NCBI RefSeq assembly: GCF_902728265.1
Contig: NZ_CACVBR010000019.1
Span: 1 to 64,000 of the forward strand
DNA from: Chryseobacterium potabilaquae
GTDB lineage: Bacteria; Bacteroidota; Bacteroidia; Flavobacteriales; Weeksellaceae
DNA: 64,000 nt
Direction of reading: 5' to 3'
Shown here: positions 8,182-17,600 of the stretch, piece after piece
Position numbering within the stretch: position 1 is the first letter of the stretch
Layout: each line of letters starts with the position of its first letter
Notes under the pieces: generated by a model
What the model was told of the DNA's origin: nothing
The model's input: the letters and a program-made list of their open reading frames with translations, nothing else
Databases searched by the model: none
Position numbers and translations under genes: made by a program

Positions 8182-9488
8182 TGGGAAGCGTTTGGGGTTC
8201 TTTTTTTTCTCATTTGAGTGCGTGGGATTGGGAAACTATACTCCACTGGGGTTGGTATGTGTTTGTTATTGACATACCTAGATTCTTGATTTTAGAAGGT
8301 ATTGTTTTATTTGCCAATTTTAGAGATCGTTTTTTTACGCGTGATGAATGGAAAGAAGCGCATAAAAAACTATTAAAAGAAGAGCCGTTGGTTACGATTT
8401 TGGTTCCTGGGCATAATGAAGGGAAGCATCTCTATAAATTAATTGTTTCTTTGAAGGATCAGACTTATAAAAACTTTGAAACAGTTATCGTAGATGATGG
8501 TTCGACAGATGATACAGCAGTTATAGGAAGGTATTTTGAAAAAACAGGAGCCGTAACTCAATTTCTTAGATCGGAAGTGAGAGGAGGAAAGGCTTCAGCT
8601 GCTAATTTGGGACTTAAGTATTCAAAAGGAAAGTTCATTGTTCACATAGATGCAGATTCTTCTTTGGCGCATGATGCTATTGAAAAAGCATTAATCCCTT
8701 TTTACAGATATTCTTCTGTGGGAGGATTAGGAGGTAACCTTGTCGTTCGAAATGAAGAAGACTCTTTGACTACTACGATGCAATATTTGGAATATCAACA
8801 ATCTATTTGTACTTCAAGGATTGTGCTGTCTAAGCTTGGAATTTATAAAATTATTTCCGGTGCTTTTGGAGTTTTTCCCAAGGAAGTGTTAACTCGAGTG
8901 GGAGGTTGGGATGTAGGGCCGGGGCTAGATGGTGATATTACGGTTAAGATACGTAAACTAGGTTATAGAATTCTTTTTGAGGAGAGAGCTGTATGTAAAA
9001 CGCATGCTCCTATAACATGGAGAGCGCTTGTAAAACAAAGGATTCGTTGGTCTCGTTCTCTTATCCGGTTTCGAGTAAGAAAGCACCATGATATTTGGGT
9101 TCCAAATAAGAACTTTAGGTGGTCTAATTTCTTCTCCTTTTTTGAAAATGTTTTTTTCGGCTTAGTGTTAGATATTACGTGGATTTTTTATATGCTTCGA
9201 ATAATAATTGAAAATCCTGATTTTTTAATTGCTTGGATACCAGTTAAATATTTATTATATTTGTGCCTATATTTTGGTCAGTTTCTGATTTCTGTGAAAA
9301 TTGTTAATGATCGGAAAAAGTTTTTTTCAAAGATATTATATGTACCACTTTATCCCATTTATATGGGAGGTTTTATGAGAATAGTAAGAACTATCGCATA
9401 TATTGATGAATTCTTCTTTTACGATTCTTATCATGATTCATGGAACCCTCAAAAAACATCCAAAAAAGCAAGAGAGTATGGTGCTTAA
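8181..9488 (+). CDS. Processive family 2 glycosyltransferase (polysaccharide synthase)
   Basis: This membrane enzyme polymerises sugars from nucleotide-sugar donors. The motifs of BcsA/PgaC-type synthases are present: VPGHNE near 75-80, D105-D106 in VDDGSTDD, D157-A-D159, the acceptor-side acid in GLDGD (D250/D252) and QRIRW (Q286-W290), which is the QxxRW site that marks processive enzymes. Transmembrane segments lie at about 22-46, 315-345 and 352-375, with an interface helix near 385-405. The predicted start is GTG at 8181, overlapping the stop of the zinc-ribbon gene. No PilZ domain is seen, so c-di-GMP control is not indicated in this protein. The product sugar cannot be told from sequence; poly-N-acetylglucosamine or a glucan are possible. 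Confidence 0.9.
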   Translation: MGSVWGSFFSHLSAWDWETILHWGWYVFVIDIPRFLILEGIVLFANFRDRFFTRDEWKEAHKKLLKEEPLVTILVPGHNEGKHLYKLIVSLKDQTYKNFETVIVDDGSTDDTAVIGRYFEKTGAVTQFLRSEVRGGKASAANLGLKYSKGKFIVHIDADSSLAHDAIEKALIPFYRYSSVGGLGGNLVVRNEEDSLTTTMQYLEYQQSICTSRIVLSKLGIYKIISGAFGVFPKEVLTRVGGWDVGPGLDGDITVKIRKLGYRILFEERAVCKTHAPITWRALVKQRIRWSRSLIRFRVRKHHDIWVPNKNFRWSNFFSFFENVFFGLVLDITWIFYMLRIIIENPDFLIAWIPVKYLLYLCLYFGQFLISVKIVNDRKKFFSKILYVPLYPIYMGGFMRIVRTIAYIDEFFFYDSYHDSWNPQKTSKKAREYGA

Positions 9489-9564
9489 TAAAAGCATTTA
9501 TACGTTTTTAATTAACTTTTATTTTTTTATAGTGTTTAAACAACTAATAACTGAAAAAAAACTT

Positions 9565-11607
9565 ATGTATAAAAAACTGACTTTGGTGTTCGGGTGTTTA
9601 TTGCTTTTAGTAGCAGTAAACTGTTCTGATGAGAATAATTTATTGCCCGAAAACAATGTAACTTCTGGAAATGAAATTACTGATGGATCTGTTACTCTAA
9701 GATATGGAGGAGGGGATTTGGATAAAAACCTTAATTTTGTCAATACTAAACTCTCTTTTGTCAATCTTAGTGAGGATGCGGGTGAGCTTTCTAATGCGAG
9801 CGCACAGGCGTCTGTAACCTATACGCCAAATCTTTCTGGAGCTATCGCAGCAACAGGAAGCAACTGGTATAATATTAATAATAGTGAAACGTATTATATT
9901 CCTGAAGGAACAACATTTACCGGTGGATTTAATTTTAATTCCGCAGGTAAAATAATTATTTTAGGAAATTTAGGAGGCTCTAACTGGATTAATGTACCTA
10001 ATAACGGTAGAGTAGAGGTTGGTCCTACAGGAAAAATTTTAAGTACAGCTAATTTTCATTTAAATAATGGAGGTTTGCTTTACAACTATGGGGTGACAAA
10101 TTATACAACAAACTCTGTAGATGGTACAATATACAATTATAATGAACTGGCTTTTAAAAATGCAATAAGCCTTAATAGTAGTTCTACTGTTAATAACTAT
10201 TGTAAAATGACCTTTGAATCTCAAACAAATTACCTTAATGCAAAGCTTAATAATGAAGGGTATTTGATATTTACCAAAGGTTTTCATATCAATAGTTCAG
10301 GAAACTTGAATCTTATCCCTGGGTCTTATACTGAAGTTACGGGAGGTACAGTTTCTATGGATGGTAAAATTTCCAATTCAGGATCGGGATATGCAAGAAT
10401 GGACTTCAGTAATGCAAGTTTGGGATATCTTAATGCTACACCAGCTGTAACAGGTTCTGTTGATCTTAATTTTACGAATACTAACTATACTATCTTCCAG
10501 GGAACTAACAATACGAAGATTACTTCACAGGTTACTCTTAATGGAAATACGGATATCGCTGCTAGCGGATGTGTACCACAGAAAGGAGTTCCTCCATGTA
10601 ATAATAGTCAGCTTCAATTTACTCTTCTAGCCAATGTAACGAGTCCAACAGTGAATAGTGCTATCTTGAGTGCTACTTCAGTGAAAATGTTAAATGGACT
10701 AGCTTACGTATCTTATCATACTAATGATAACCTTTATGGAAGTAGTCCGTATGGAGCATTAAGAGTGTTCAATGTCTCTGATAATGCTAATCCATCCTTA
10801 ATTAGCGAAGCTATATTCAATAAAGTTGAATTTAACGACGTAAATGTAGATAATGGAATCCTATATGCTGTGGGAGGAGATAAAAATGGGGCTAGATTGG
10901 TAACTGCACCGCTTGCGAATGGAACATTCAATACTCAAGATCTTACCTTGTTTAAAGATTATAAGCTTCCAAGTTCTTCTGGTAAAGGTTCTATATTCTA
11001 TAATAATAGTCTTTGGGCAGTAACAGGAGCAACAGGAGGTGGATACTTTAAATTAAATCCTGCAAGTAATTATTCTGTTTCAGAACAAGTTTACTCTACA
11101 GGAGATAGATCTAAGTATGTAGCACGTAATGATGCTTATCAAGTATTCTTTGCGGTTGAAGCGAATGGAGCATTTGTAAGAATTGCAAATTCAGATGGCT
11201 CTAGCCCTAGAACTTATAGCTATTCAGGTCTTGCACAAACTGTTGTAGATGGTAAAAATACTTTAGTTTTAGATACTGAGTATGCCTATATTGCTTTAAG
11301 TGATAAAGGGGTTGCTAAAATAAAACTAAGTACAGGAGAGCTAGTGAGTCACTTTGTTCCAAGAAACTATATGGTAAACAGTGCGAAAGTATTCAGTCAA
11401 ACTGGTCTTACCAATGGGGTGGCGGTGAATAATTGTTATTTATATTTGGCAAATGGTACTGACGGTGTTATTGTATTAAATAAAAATACATTTAACGTTG
11501 TAGGTTACTATAAGCTTAGTGCTTCTGCTAACTTTATCCATATTAACAATAATGTCGCATTCGTTGGAAATGGACAAAATGGATTAAGCATAATCAAAAT
11601 TAACTAA
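9565..11607 (+). CDS. Surface lipoprotein with beta-helix-like region and LVIVD-type beta-propeller
   Basis: The open frame runs upstream to 9403 inside the GT2 gene, but the lipoprotein signal MYKKLTLVFGCLL...AVNC begins at ATG 9565, giving 680 residues. Lipidation at the Cys of AVNC is expected. Residues about 85-330 hold repeated Asn/Gly-rich strands (YYIPEGTTFTGG, LNNGGLLYNYG) like a right-handed beta-helix. Residues about 335-680 hold propeller-type repeats such as LRVFNVSDNANPS and GVIVLNK, resembling LVIVD repeats. It follows the GT2 gene after 76 bases and precedes a terminator, so it is probably the last operon gene. A role in binding or anchoring the polymer is an inference. A relative with the two regions in the opposite order is at 47172-48845. 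Confidence 0.72.
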   Translation: MYKKLTLVFGCLLLLVAVNCSDENNLLPENNVTSGNEITDGSVTLRYGGGDLDKNLNFVNTKLSFVNLSEDAGELSNASAQASVTYTPNLSGAIAATGSNWYNINNSETYYIPEGTTFTGGFNFNSAGKIIILGNLGGSNWINVPNNGRVEVGPTGKILSTANFHLNNGGLLYNYGVTNYTTNSVDGTIYNYNELAFKNAISLNSSSTVNNYCKMTFESQTNYLNAKLNNEGYLIFTKGFHINSSGNLNLIPGSYTEVTGGTVSMDGKISNSGSGYARMDFSNASLGYLNATPAVTGSVDLNFTNTNYTIFQGTNNTKITSQVTLNGNTDIAASGCVPQKGVPPCNNSQLQFTLLANVTSPTVNSAILSATSVKMLNGLAYVSYHTNDNLYGSSPYGALRVFNVSDNANPSLISEAIFNKVEFNDVNVDNGILYAVGGDKNGARLVTAPLANGTFNTQDLTLFKDYKLPSSSGKGSIFYNNSLWAVTGATGGGYFKLNPASNYSVSEQVYSTGDRSKYVARNDAYQVFFAVEANGAFVRIANSDGSSPRTYSYSGLAQTVVDGKNTLVLDTEYAYIALSDKGVAKIKLSTGELVSHFVPRNYMVNSAKVFSQTGLTNGVAVNNCYLYLANGTDGVIVLNKNTFNVVGYYKLSASANFIHINNNVAFVGNGQNGLSIIKIN

Positions 11608-11656
11608 GCGGATTGATTTTAATTTAAACAATATAAAAGAATAAAGTATATATGAT

Positions 11657-11687
11657 GTCTCCTATATTTTGTATAGGGGGCATTTTT
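11657..11687 (+). terminator. Terminator of the exopolysaccharide operon
   Basis: A 10-bp stem GTCTCCTATA / TATAGGGGGC with two G-U pairs and loop TTTTG is followed by a short T run. It lies 50 bases after the lipoprotein stop codon. Confidence 0.75.
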
Positions 11688-11720
11688 ATTGCAAATGTAT
11701 CTCAATGAGTCTATATAATG

Positions 11721-11771
11721 TTATTAATAAAAGCCCCAGGAAAAACTTTTTTCTGGGGCTTTTATTAATAA
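11721..11771. terminator. Long symmetrical bidirectional terminator hairpin
   Basis: A perfect 19-bp inverted repeat (11721-11739 with 11753-11771) has a GC-rich core AGCCCCAG / CTGGGGCT flanked by matching A and T runs. The arms can extend inward to leave a loop of only about 3 bases. It sits between convergent genes and can work on both strands: the M3 peptidase stop is at 11785. Confidence 0.9.
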
Positions 11772-11784
11772 TTTGAGGGCTTTA

Positions 11785-13923
11785 TTATTTAATAAATCCT
11801 CGACTTCTCAAAAGAGGTTTAATATCGGGATCATGTCCGGTAAAATCTCTAAACGCTTGGTTAAGGTCTACCGAGTTTCCAACAGAAAGAATGTATTTTC
11901 TGAAGCGATCGCCATTCTCTCGGGTTAATCCACCATTATTGGTTATCCATTCCCATGCATCATTGTCTAAAGTTTCAGACCATAAGTAAGCATAATAGCC
12001 GGCAGAATAACCGCCTCCCCATATATGAGCGAAATAAGGAGTGTGGTATCTCGGTGGAACTGTGGGTAAAGTAAATCCATGGTTAGATAAAGATTGTTGT
12101 TCAAAATCTAGAACCGGAATAAGTTGAGCTTCATTAGATACCGTATGCCAGTCCATATCAACCGTAGCTGCAGAAACAAGCTCTGTCGTCATATATCCTT
12201 GGTTGAAGGTAGCTGCTTTTTTTATTTTATCCACTAATACTTGTGGTATAGGTTGCTTAGTTTCGTAGTGGATGGCGTAGTTCTTTAAAACCATAGGATC
12301 AAGTGCCCAGTGTTCGTTGATTTGGGATGGGAATTCTACAAAATCTCTTGGTACATTGGTTCCTGAAAGAGAAGGGTATTTTTGGCTCGCAAACATTCCG
12401 TGGATAGAATGTCCAAATTCATGGAAAATAGTTGAAACATCATCATAGCTGATTAATGAAGGTTTTCCCGGTGCTGGTTTCTGATAATTATAGCAATTTA
12501 CAATAACTGGTTTTGTACCTAATAAATAAGACTGCTCAACAAAGTTGCTCATCCATGCTCCTCCGTTTTTAGAATCTCTCGTATAGAAATCAAGATAATA
12601 AATCGCAATAGATTTACCATCGTGATCGAAAACTTCATAGGTGACAACATCCGGATGGTAAGTTGGTAAATCAGTTCTCTTTTTGAATGTTAATCCATAG
12701 AATTTTTCGGCAGCGAAGAAAACGCCTTTTTCCAGAACTGTAGTGATTTCAAAATAAGGCTTTATTTCACTTTCATCCAGATCAAATTTTGCTTTTCTTA
12801 CCTGCTCAGCATAGAAATTCCAGTCCCAAGGCTGCACCTTAAATCCTCCATTTTGCTGGTCAATTAAATCCTGAATATCTTTTGCTTCACGCTTTGCCGT
12901 TTCTACAGCAGGTGTAGCAACCTGATTCATTAGCTTAATAGCTGCGTCTGGTGTTTTAGCCATTTGATCCTGTAGTTTCCATTCTGCGAAACTTTTTTTG
13001 CCTAAGGTTTGGGCTTTTTTTAGTCTAAGCTTCGCCAGTTTTTCAATGGTTTCTCTAGTGTCATTTCCATCATTTTTTTCAGCTCTTAGCCATGATGCTT
13101 TAAATAGTTTTTCTCTGCTATCTCTGTTTTTGAGGTTTTGAAGCTGGGGTTGTTGTGTTGTATTTTGAAGAGGTAAAAGATATGAGCCTTCTTTACCTGC
13201 GTTTTTAGCATCTACAGCAGCTGCAGCAATTTCATCGGTAGATAGACCCTCTAATTCTTTTACATCTGAAAAGAATACACCTCCTTGTTTTCTAGCTTCA
13301 AGTAATTTATTGGAATATTGAGTAGAAAGAGACGCTAGTTCTTGGTTAATTTGTTTTAATTTTTCTTTATCCGCTGCAGATAGGTTAGCACCTGCAATTT
13401 CAAAGTTTTGTTTATAATATTGCAATAATTTTTTACTTTCAGCATCTAGGCCATTATCTGAAATAGACTTGATTCTTTTGTATAGATTTTCATTAAGGTA
13501 TATTTTGTCAGTATGAGCAGCAAAGATTGGAGCATATTCTTCATCCAGGGCTTGTAGAGTAGGATTTGTGTTTGCACTGGTTAAATTTGAAAATACAATT
13601 ACGGCTCTTTTAAGAACTTCACCGCTTTTTTCTAAAGCGATAATCGTGTTTTCAAAGGTTGCAGGTTGAGTATTGTTTGCAATGCTGATTATTTCAGCCT
13701 CTTGTTGTTTTAACCCAAAATCAAAGGCAGGCTTAAAATGTTCATTTTTAATTTTATCAAATTCCGGAGCTTCATATTGAAGCTTACTTTTTTTCATAAA
13801 AGGATTTGATGATAAAGCTGCTGGAATAGACAGCTCGTTTGGGGTATCGGTGTTTTTCATTGTAGTACAAGATTGATTAAATGCCAAGGTGGAAATTAAT
13901 AATACCGATGAAATATTTTTCAT
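11785..13923 (-). CDS. dcp: M3 family metallopeptidase (peptidyl-dipeptidase Dcp-like) lipoprotein
   Basis: This zinc peptidase removes C-terminal dipeptides or cuts short oligopeptides. The zinc motif HEFGH is at residues 501-505, with Glu530 about 25 residues later as third ligand, as in thermolysin-like M3 enzymes. The 712-residue length fits Dcp. The N-terminus has a lipoprotein signal ending in NQSC, so the protein is probably anchored in the periplasm or outer membrane rather than free in the cytoplasm like E. coli Dcp. It is transcribed away from the GIN-domain gene at 13983, with a 59-bp gap between them. M3 membership is firm; the Dcp subtype is likely. Confidence 0.9.
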   Translation of the reverse strand: MKNISSVLLISTLAFNQSCTTMKNTDTPNELSIPAALSSNPFMKKSKLQYEAPEFDKIKNEHFKPAFDFGLKQQEAEIISIANNTQPATFENTIIALEKSGEVLKRAVIVFSNLTSANTNPTLQALDEEYAPIFAAHTDKIYLNENLYKRIKSISDNGLDAESKKLLQYYKQNFEIAGANLSAADKEKLKQINQELASLSTQYSNKLLEARKQGGVFFSDVKELEGLSTDEIAAAAVDAKNAGKEGSYLLPLQNTTQQPQLQNLKNRDSREKLFKASWLRAEKNDGNDTRETIEKLAKLRLKKAQTLGKKSFAEWKLQDQMAKTPDAAIKLMNQVATPAVETAKREAKDIQDLIDQQNGGFKVQPWDWNFYAEQVRKAKFDLDESEIKPYFEITTVLEKGVFFAAEKFYGLTFKKRTDLPTYHPDVVTYEVFDHDGKSIAIYYLDFYTRDSKNGGAWMSNFVEQSYLLGTKPVIVNCYNYQKPAPGKPSLISYDDVSTIFHEFGHSIHGMFASQKYPSLSGTNVPRDFVEFPSQINEHWALDPMVLKNYAIHYETKQPIPQVLVDKIKKAATFNQGYMTTELVSAATVDMDWHTVSNEAQLIPVLDFEQQSLSNHGFTLPTVPPRYHTPYFAHIWGGGYSAGYYAYLWSETLDNDAWEWITNNGGLTRENGDRFRKYILSVGNSVDLNQAFRDFTGHDPDIKPLLRSRGFIK

Positions 13924-13982
13924 AAATTAGTTGTTATTAAAGTATAAAGATATTAAAACTTAATTTTATAAAAACGATAAAC

Positions 13983-14798
13983 ATGAAATCAACAGCTCTT
14001 TTTATTTTTTCGGCTTTTCTATTTTTAACCTCTTGTAATGAAAAGCATGAGAAAAGTAACAGTGAATCAGGAGGATGGGTGGATAGGGTTATAAATAAAG
14101 ATAATGGCCCTATAAAAGAAAAAGAATTTAAGGGAGATTTTGATGAAATTGAAGTTTCCCAAGCTATTGATGCAGAAATTATAAAATCAGATATAGAAAA
14201 AGTTGTTATTTCAGCACCTGAAAATATAATGAATGAAGTAATGGTAGATAATAATGGAGGCAGGCTTCATATTCATTATAAACCAGGTATTAGGATTATG
14301 AACTCAACAAAAGTTTCAGCAAAAATTTATGCCAAAGATTTTTCAAAACTGGTGGCTAATTCTGCGGCAAAAATTACGGTAAAAGATAAGTTCATGCAGG
14401 AAAAAACAGATATTACCATATCTAGTGCAGCAAGTATTTTAGGTGATCTTGAAGCCAATGATTTTGATATTTCTGCGGATAGTAGCAGTAGTTTTGACGG
14501 AAAAGTTTGGGCTGTAGATTTAGATGTGGAGACATCTTCTGCAGGGAGTATTACTATTTCAGGAAAAGCTAAAAATGCGGAGATCACTTCATCGTCAGGA
14601 AGTAGTGTTTCTGCAAAGGGCGTTATTGCAGATCATGTAAAAGCTTCAGCTTCTAGTGGTTCAAGCATTGAAATAAGCGCTACATCAAGTGTAAAAGCAG
14701 ATGCTTCTTCTGGAGGAAGTGTACATGTGTCCAAAAAAGGGAATATAACATCTATTAATAAAGATGAAAGTAGTGGGGGAAGTGTAAGTATTCAATAA
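13983..14798 (+). CDS. GIN (DUF2807) domain lipoprotein
   Basis: A lipoprotein signal ends in LTSC (residues 15-18). From about residue 48 the protein is a series of short strands rich in Ser, Ala and Gly, with ladder-like repeats (SSAASI, SSSSSFDG, TSSAGSI, SSSGSS, SSGGSV). This is the look of the head GIN domain, DUF2807, a beta-helix found as cell-surface or periplasmic lipoproteins in Bacteroidota. No enzymatic motif is seen. The 271-residue length is usual. It stands alone, divergent from the M3 peptidase, and ends in a shared terminator. Function is unknown; envelope sensing or adhesion are possible. Confidence 0.82.
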   Translation: MKSTALFIFSAFLFLTSCNEKHEKSNSESGGWVDRVINKDNGPIKEKEFKGDFDEIEVSQAIDAEIIKSDIEKVVISAPENIMNEVMVDNNGGRLHIHYKPGIRIMNSTKVSAKIYAKDFSKLVANSAAKITVKDKFMQEKTDITISSAASILGDLEANDFDISADSSSSFDGKVWAVDLDVETSSAGSITISGKAKNAEITSSSGSSVSAKGVIADHVKASASSGSSIEISATSSVKADASSGGSVHVSKKGNITSINKDESSGGSVSIQ

Positions 14799-14810
14799 AA
14801 AAATAAAAAG

Positions 14811-14832
14811 GCCGGAAAAATCCGGCTTTTAT
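14811..14832. terminator. Bidirectional terminator between GIN protein and carbonic anhydrase genes
   Basis: Stem GCCGGA / TCCGGC (14811-14816 and 14821-14826) with AAAA loop is flanked by A and T runs on both sides. It overlaps the stop region of the minus-strand carbonic anhydrase gene. Confidence 0.85.
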
Positions 14833-15569
14833 TTTGTACTTAAAATTATTCTTTCGTTAAGTGGTTGTAAAGGTCTGTTATTACTCTTAGGAAGATGTTT
14901 AGAAATGTCTTCTATTTCATCCTCTGTCATATCAATTGGATTTTTAAAAACAATCCATGTCACATTATCAGAGCAAGGAGGGGTCGTTAAAGAACCAAAG
15001 TAGGTATAATATCCTTTATTTTTAGGAAACATATTTTCAGGATTGAATACAATGTCGGTATCCTCTTTTGCGTTTTTTGCTAATCCTTTGAATATTTTTA
15101 ATTTTTCGAAATATGAATTTTCAGATCCTTCTTTTACCATAACAGCTATAACTAATACGGATCCATCAATTGCTTTGTGTACGAAATGCAACTCTAGAGG
15201 GTAACGCAATCCGTTGATAGTATGTTCGGATTCTTCATGAGCATGAAATTGAATTAAATTATATTTTTTTCCTCCATAATTGATGAAACTTCCTTCTTTG
15301 AAGTCAAATTGTAAAGAATGACCATTATCTTCAATTTCTTTAATATCGCCAGGAGTATAATTAAAAAATAGTTTCTCTAAATTTTTATCTTGTTTTGTTT
15401 TTTGCGTAACAATATTAATGGGTGATTGGCTTTTACTTTGTCCACATTTTTCGTTGCCTTCCATTTCGCTCCAGTGTTCAGGTGCTTCTTTTCCTTGATA
15501 ACTCCAATGTTGTTGTGCTGAAATAGTAAGGGCTATAAATAAAGCCATCAGCATAATGATTTTTTTCAT
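14829..15569 (-). CDS. Alpha-type carbonic anhydrase, periplasmic
   Basis: This interconverts CO2 and bicarbonate in the periplasm. A signal peptide is at residues 1-18 (TISA-QQ). The alpha-class signature is complete: SQSPINI near 48-53, zinc ligands His109 and His111 in FHAHEESEH and His128 in LELHFVH, and Glu115 as the conserved partner. TTPPCSDNV with its cysteine can pair with Cys42. The 246-residue length is normal for bacterial alpha enzymes. It is a single gene read towards the shared terminator at 14811. Confidence 0.95.
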   Translation of the reverse strand: MKKIIMLMALFIALTISAQQHWSYQGKEAPEHWSEMEGNEKCGQSKSQSPINIVTQKTKQDKNLEKLFFNYTPGDIKEIEDNGHSLQFDFKEGSFINYGGKKYNLIQFHAHEESEHTINGLRYPLELHFVHKAIDGSVLVIAVMVKEGSENSYFEKLKIFKGLAKNAKEDTDIVFNPENMFPKNKGYYTYFGSLTTPPCSDNVTWIVFKNPIDMTEDEIEDISKHLPKSNNRPLQPLNERIILSTK

Positions 15570-15704
15570 TTGAGTGTGTTTAAATTATTGTGACTATTTA
15601 GCTTACTAAAACTGTACCATAAATTTTATTCATTATTAATTTAAATTATAATGAATTATTTTCAATCTTGAAAATTGAAATATCTGGGAATAGATAATAA
15701 AGTA

Positions 15705-17597
15705 TTAATTTTCTTCTATCTCGTCGTCTTCGTTTTCGTCAAAATAAGAGCCTTCCCAATTTTTGTTATCAAAGTTGAGATTATCATAGGCTAATAAATC
15801 TTCTTCTCTTTGAAGTATTTCTTTGGTAGTCAGGAGACTAAAGTCATTGTTTTCCTCTTTCATTTTGGCTAGTTTCCTTACAGAAGCTTTATCAATTGCC
15901 ATGAATCTTTGTCCAAGACGTCTTGCTGCATATTTTCTCATGCCAGTTTCATGAAGAACATCCACAGCCATATTAACAGCAGTACCTAAGGTTTCACGAT
16001 AGATATTCTCAATGCCGTTATTGAGATAATTATAAGCGTCTATTCTATTTTTTGCCCGAACAAAAATTTTTACTTTTGGGTAATGTTCGCGAACCAAGTC
16101 AGCAATGAATTTATTATCATTAGGATCATCCAAACAAAGGACTAGTAGTTCGGCTTCCTCAATCCCTGCAGCCCTTAATATAGGAATTCTGGTAGCGTCT
16201 CCATAGTATACTTTAAAGCCATAGCTTCTCAATAGTTTTACACGATCTGAGTCTCTATCTAAAACAGTAGCTGAGATTTTATTGGCTTTTAATAAACGTC
16301 CCACTGTACTTCCGAAATGCCCAAAACCGACAATAATAATTTTCTTCTGGACGATATTACTATCGAGAATATTAAAATCATATTCTTTTTCTTTGGGTAT
16401 TTTTTTTATAAATTTTGAGGTAATTATTTTGTCGTTAATAATTAAAAAGAAAGGGGTAATGCACATCGTAATGGCAGTGACAGCCATCATTTGTGCATTG
16501 AGTTCAGGGCTTAAAAGATAAAGGTTAGAGGCATAATTAATCAAAACAAAAGCAAATTCACCCACCTGAGAAAGGGCAAAGGCATAAAATAAACTTTGGG
16601 TATTGTTTATTTTAAAGAATCTTCCTATTGAGTACAAAACAATAAATTTGACCATCAATACCGCAAAAACAGTACTGAAAATAAAAAGAGGGTCTTTCTG
16701 AATGATACTAAAATTCATGGTAGAGCCTACACTCACAAAAAAGACGGCAAGCAATAATCCTTTGAAAGGATCGATTTGAGCTTCCAGTTCATGACGAAAT
16801 TCACTGTTGGCAAGCATTACGCCAGCGATAAAAGCCCCCAAAGCAGGAGATAGCCCTATGGCAAACATTAACTCTGAAACTCCAATCACTAAAAAAAGTG
16901 AAGAAGCAGTCAATAGCTCTGGCATATTTGACTTTGAAACATATCGTAAAAAAGGAACAAAAACATATCTTCCTAGTAATATTAAAATGGCAACCCCTAA
17001 AATTACCGTTCCGGCTTGCAACCATTCAGGAAGATTTTGGATGAGAACCTGAATGTCATTATCATGGTGCTTAGCTTTGTAATTAGCGATAATCGGAAGA
17101 ATGGCTAATATAGGAATCACGGCAATGTCCTGAAATAGGAGAGTGGAAAATGAGGCTTCTCCCGCCATGGTTTTAAGATTGTTTTTCTCCTGTAACGTTT
17201 GTAAAACAATAGCGGTAGAAGATAATGCAAAACACATAGCAATTGCGATCGCTTTATCAATCCGCCAACCTGCCCATATAAAAATTAAGAAAAGTAGAGA
17301 AATGGTCAAAAGCATTTGAGTTAACCCTAAACCAATAATTTTCTTACGCATTTCCCAAAACTTTCGGGGTTCGAGCTCTAGGCCTATTAAAAATAGAAGC
17401 ATAATTACACCAAACTCACTTACGTGCATTATACCATTAGCATTTTTTCCGGTAAGCCGAAGTACATAAGGTCCTATAATTATTCCTCCCACAATATATC
17501 CAATAACAGAGCTTAATCCCAATTTTCTTACAAGCGGAACCATAATGATGGCTACGCCTAAGAAAATAAGTGTACTTATGGCTAAACTCCCTTCCAT
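15705..17597 (-). CDS. kefB: CPA2 cation:proton antiporter with RCK domain (KefB/KefC-like)
   Basis: This inner-membrane monovalent cation/proton antiporter or potassium efflux system has about 12 transmembrane helices in residues 1-390. The ligand-gated RCK/TrkA-N domain is at about 405-530, with the nucleotide motif GFGHFG and the acidic end VLDRD of strand 2. An acidic tail ends in DENEDDEIEEN. At 630 residues it matches KefB/KefC. The gene for a KefG-like quinone reductase lies immediately upstream with a 3-base gap, the usual pairing that activates glutathione-gated potassium efflux. Whether glutathione adducts gate this one is unproven. Confidence 0.88.
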   Translation of the reverse strand: MEGSLAISTLIFLGVAIIMVPLVRKLGLSSVIGYIVGGIIIGPYVLRLTGKNANGIMHVSEFGVIMLLFLIGLELEPRKFWEMRKKIIGLGLTQMLLTISLLFLIFIWAGWRIDKAIAIAMCFALSSTAIVLQTLQEKNNLKTMAGEASFSTLLFQDIAVIPILAILPIIANYKAKHHDNDIQVLIQNLPEWLQAGTVILGVAILILLGRYVFVPFLRYVSKSNMPELLTASSLFLVIGVSELMFAIGLSPALGAFIAGVMLANSEFRHELEAQIDPFKGLLLAVFFVSVGSTMNFSIIQKDPLFIFSTVFAVLMVKFIVLYSIGRFFKINNTQSLFYAFALSQVGEFAFVLINYASNLYLLSPELNAQMMAVTAITMCITPFFLIINDKIITSKFIKKIPKEKEYDFNILDSNIVQKKIIIVGFGHFGSTVGRLLKANKISATVLDRDSDRVKLLRSYGFKVYYGDATRIPILRAAGIEEAELLVLCLDDPNDNKFIADLVREHYPKVKIFVRAKNRIDAYNYLNNGIENIYRETLGTAVNMAVDVLHETGMRKYAARRLGQRFMAIDKASVRKLAKMKEENNDFSLLTTKEILQREEDLLAYDNLNFDNKNWEGSYFDENEDDEIEEN

Positions 17598-17600
17598 ATC

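Noticed and set aside
9403..9564. 54-codon N-terminal extension of the surface lipoprotein
   Set aside because: It overlaps the GT2 gene and would bury the lipoprotein signal that starts at ATG 9565.
11721..11771. Long perfect inverted repeat considered as a transposon end or attachment site
   Set aside because: It has a GC core with A and T runs and lies between convergent genes, as expected for a bidirectional terminator. No transposase is nearby.
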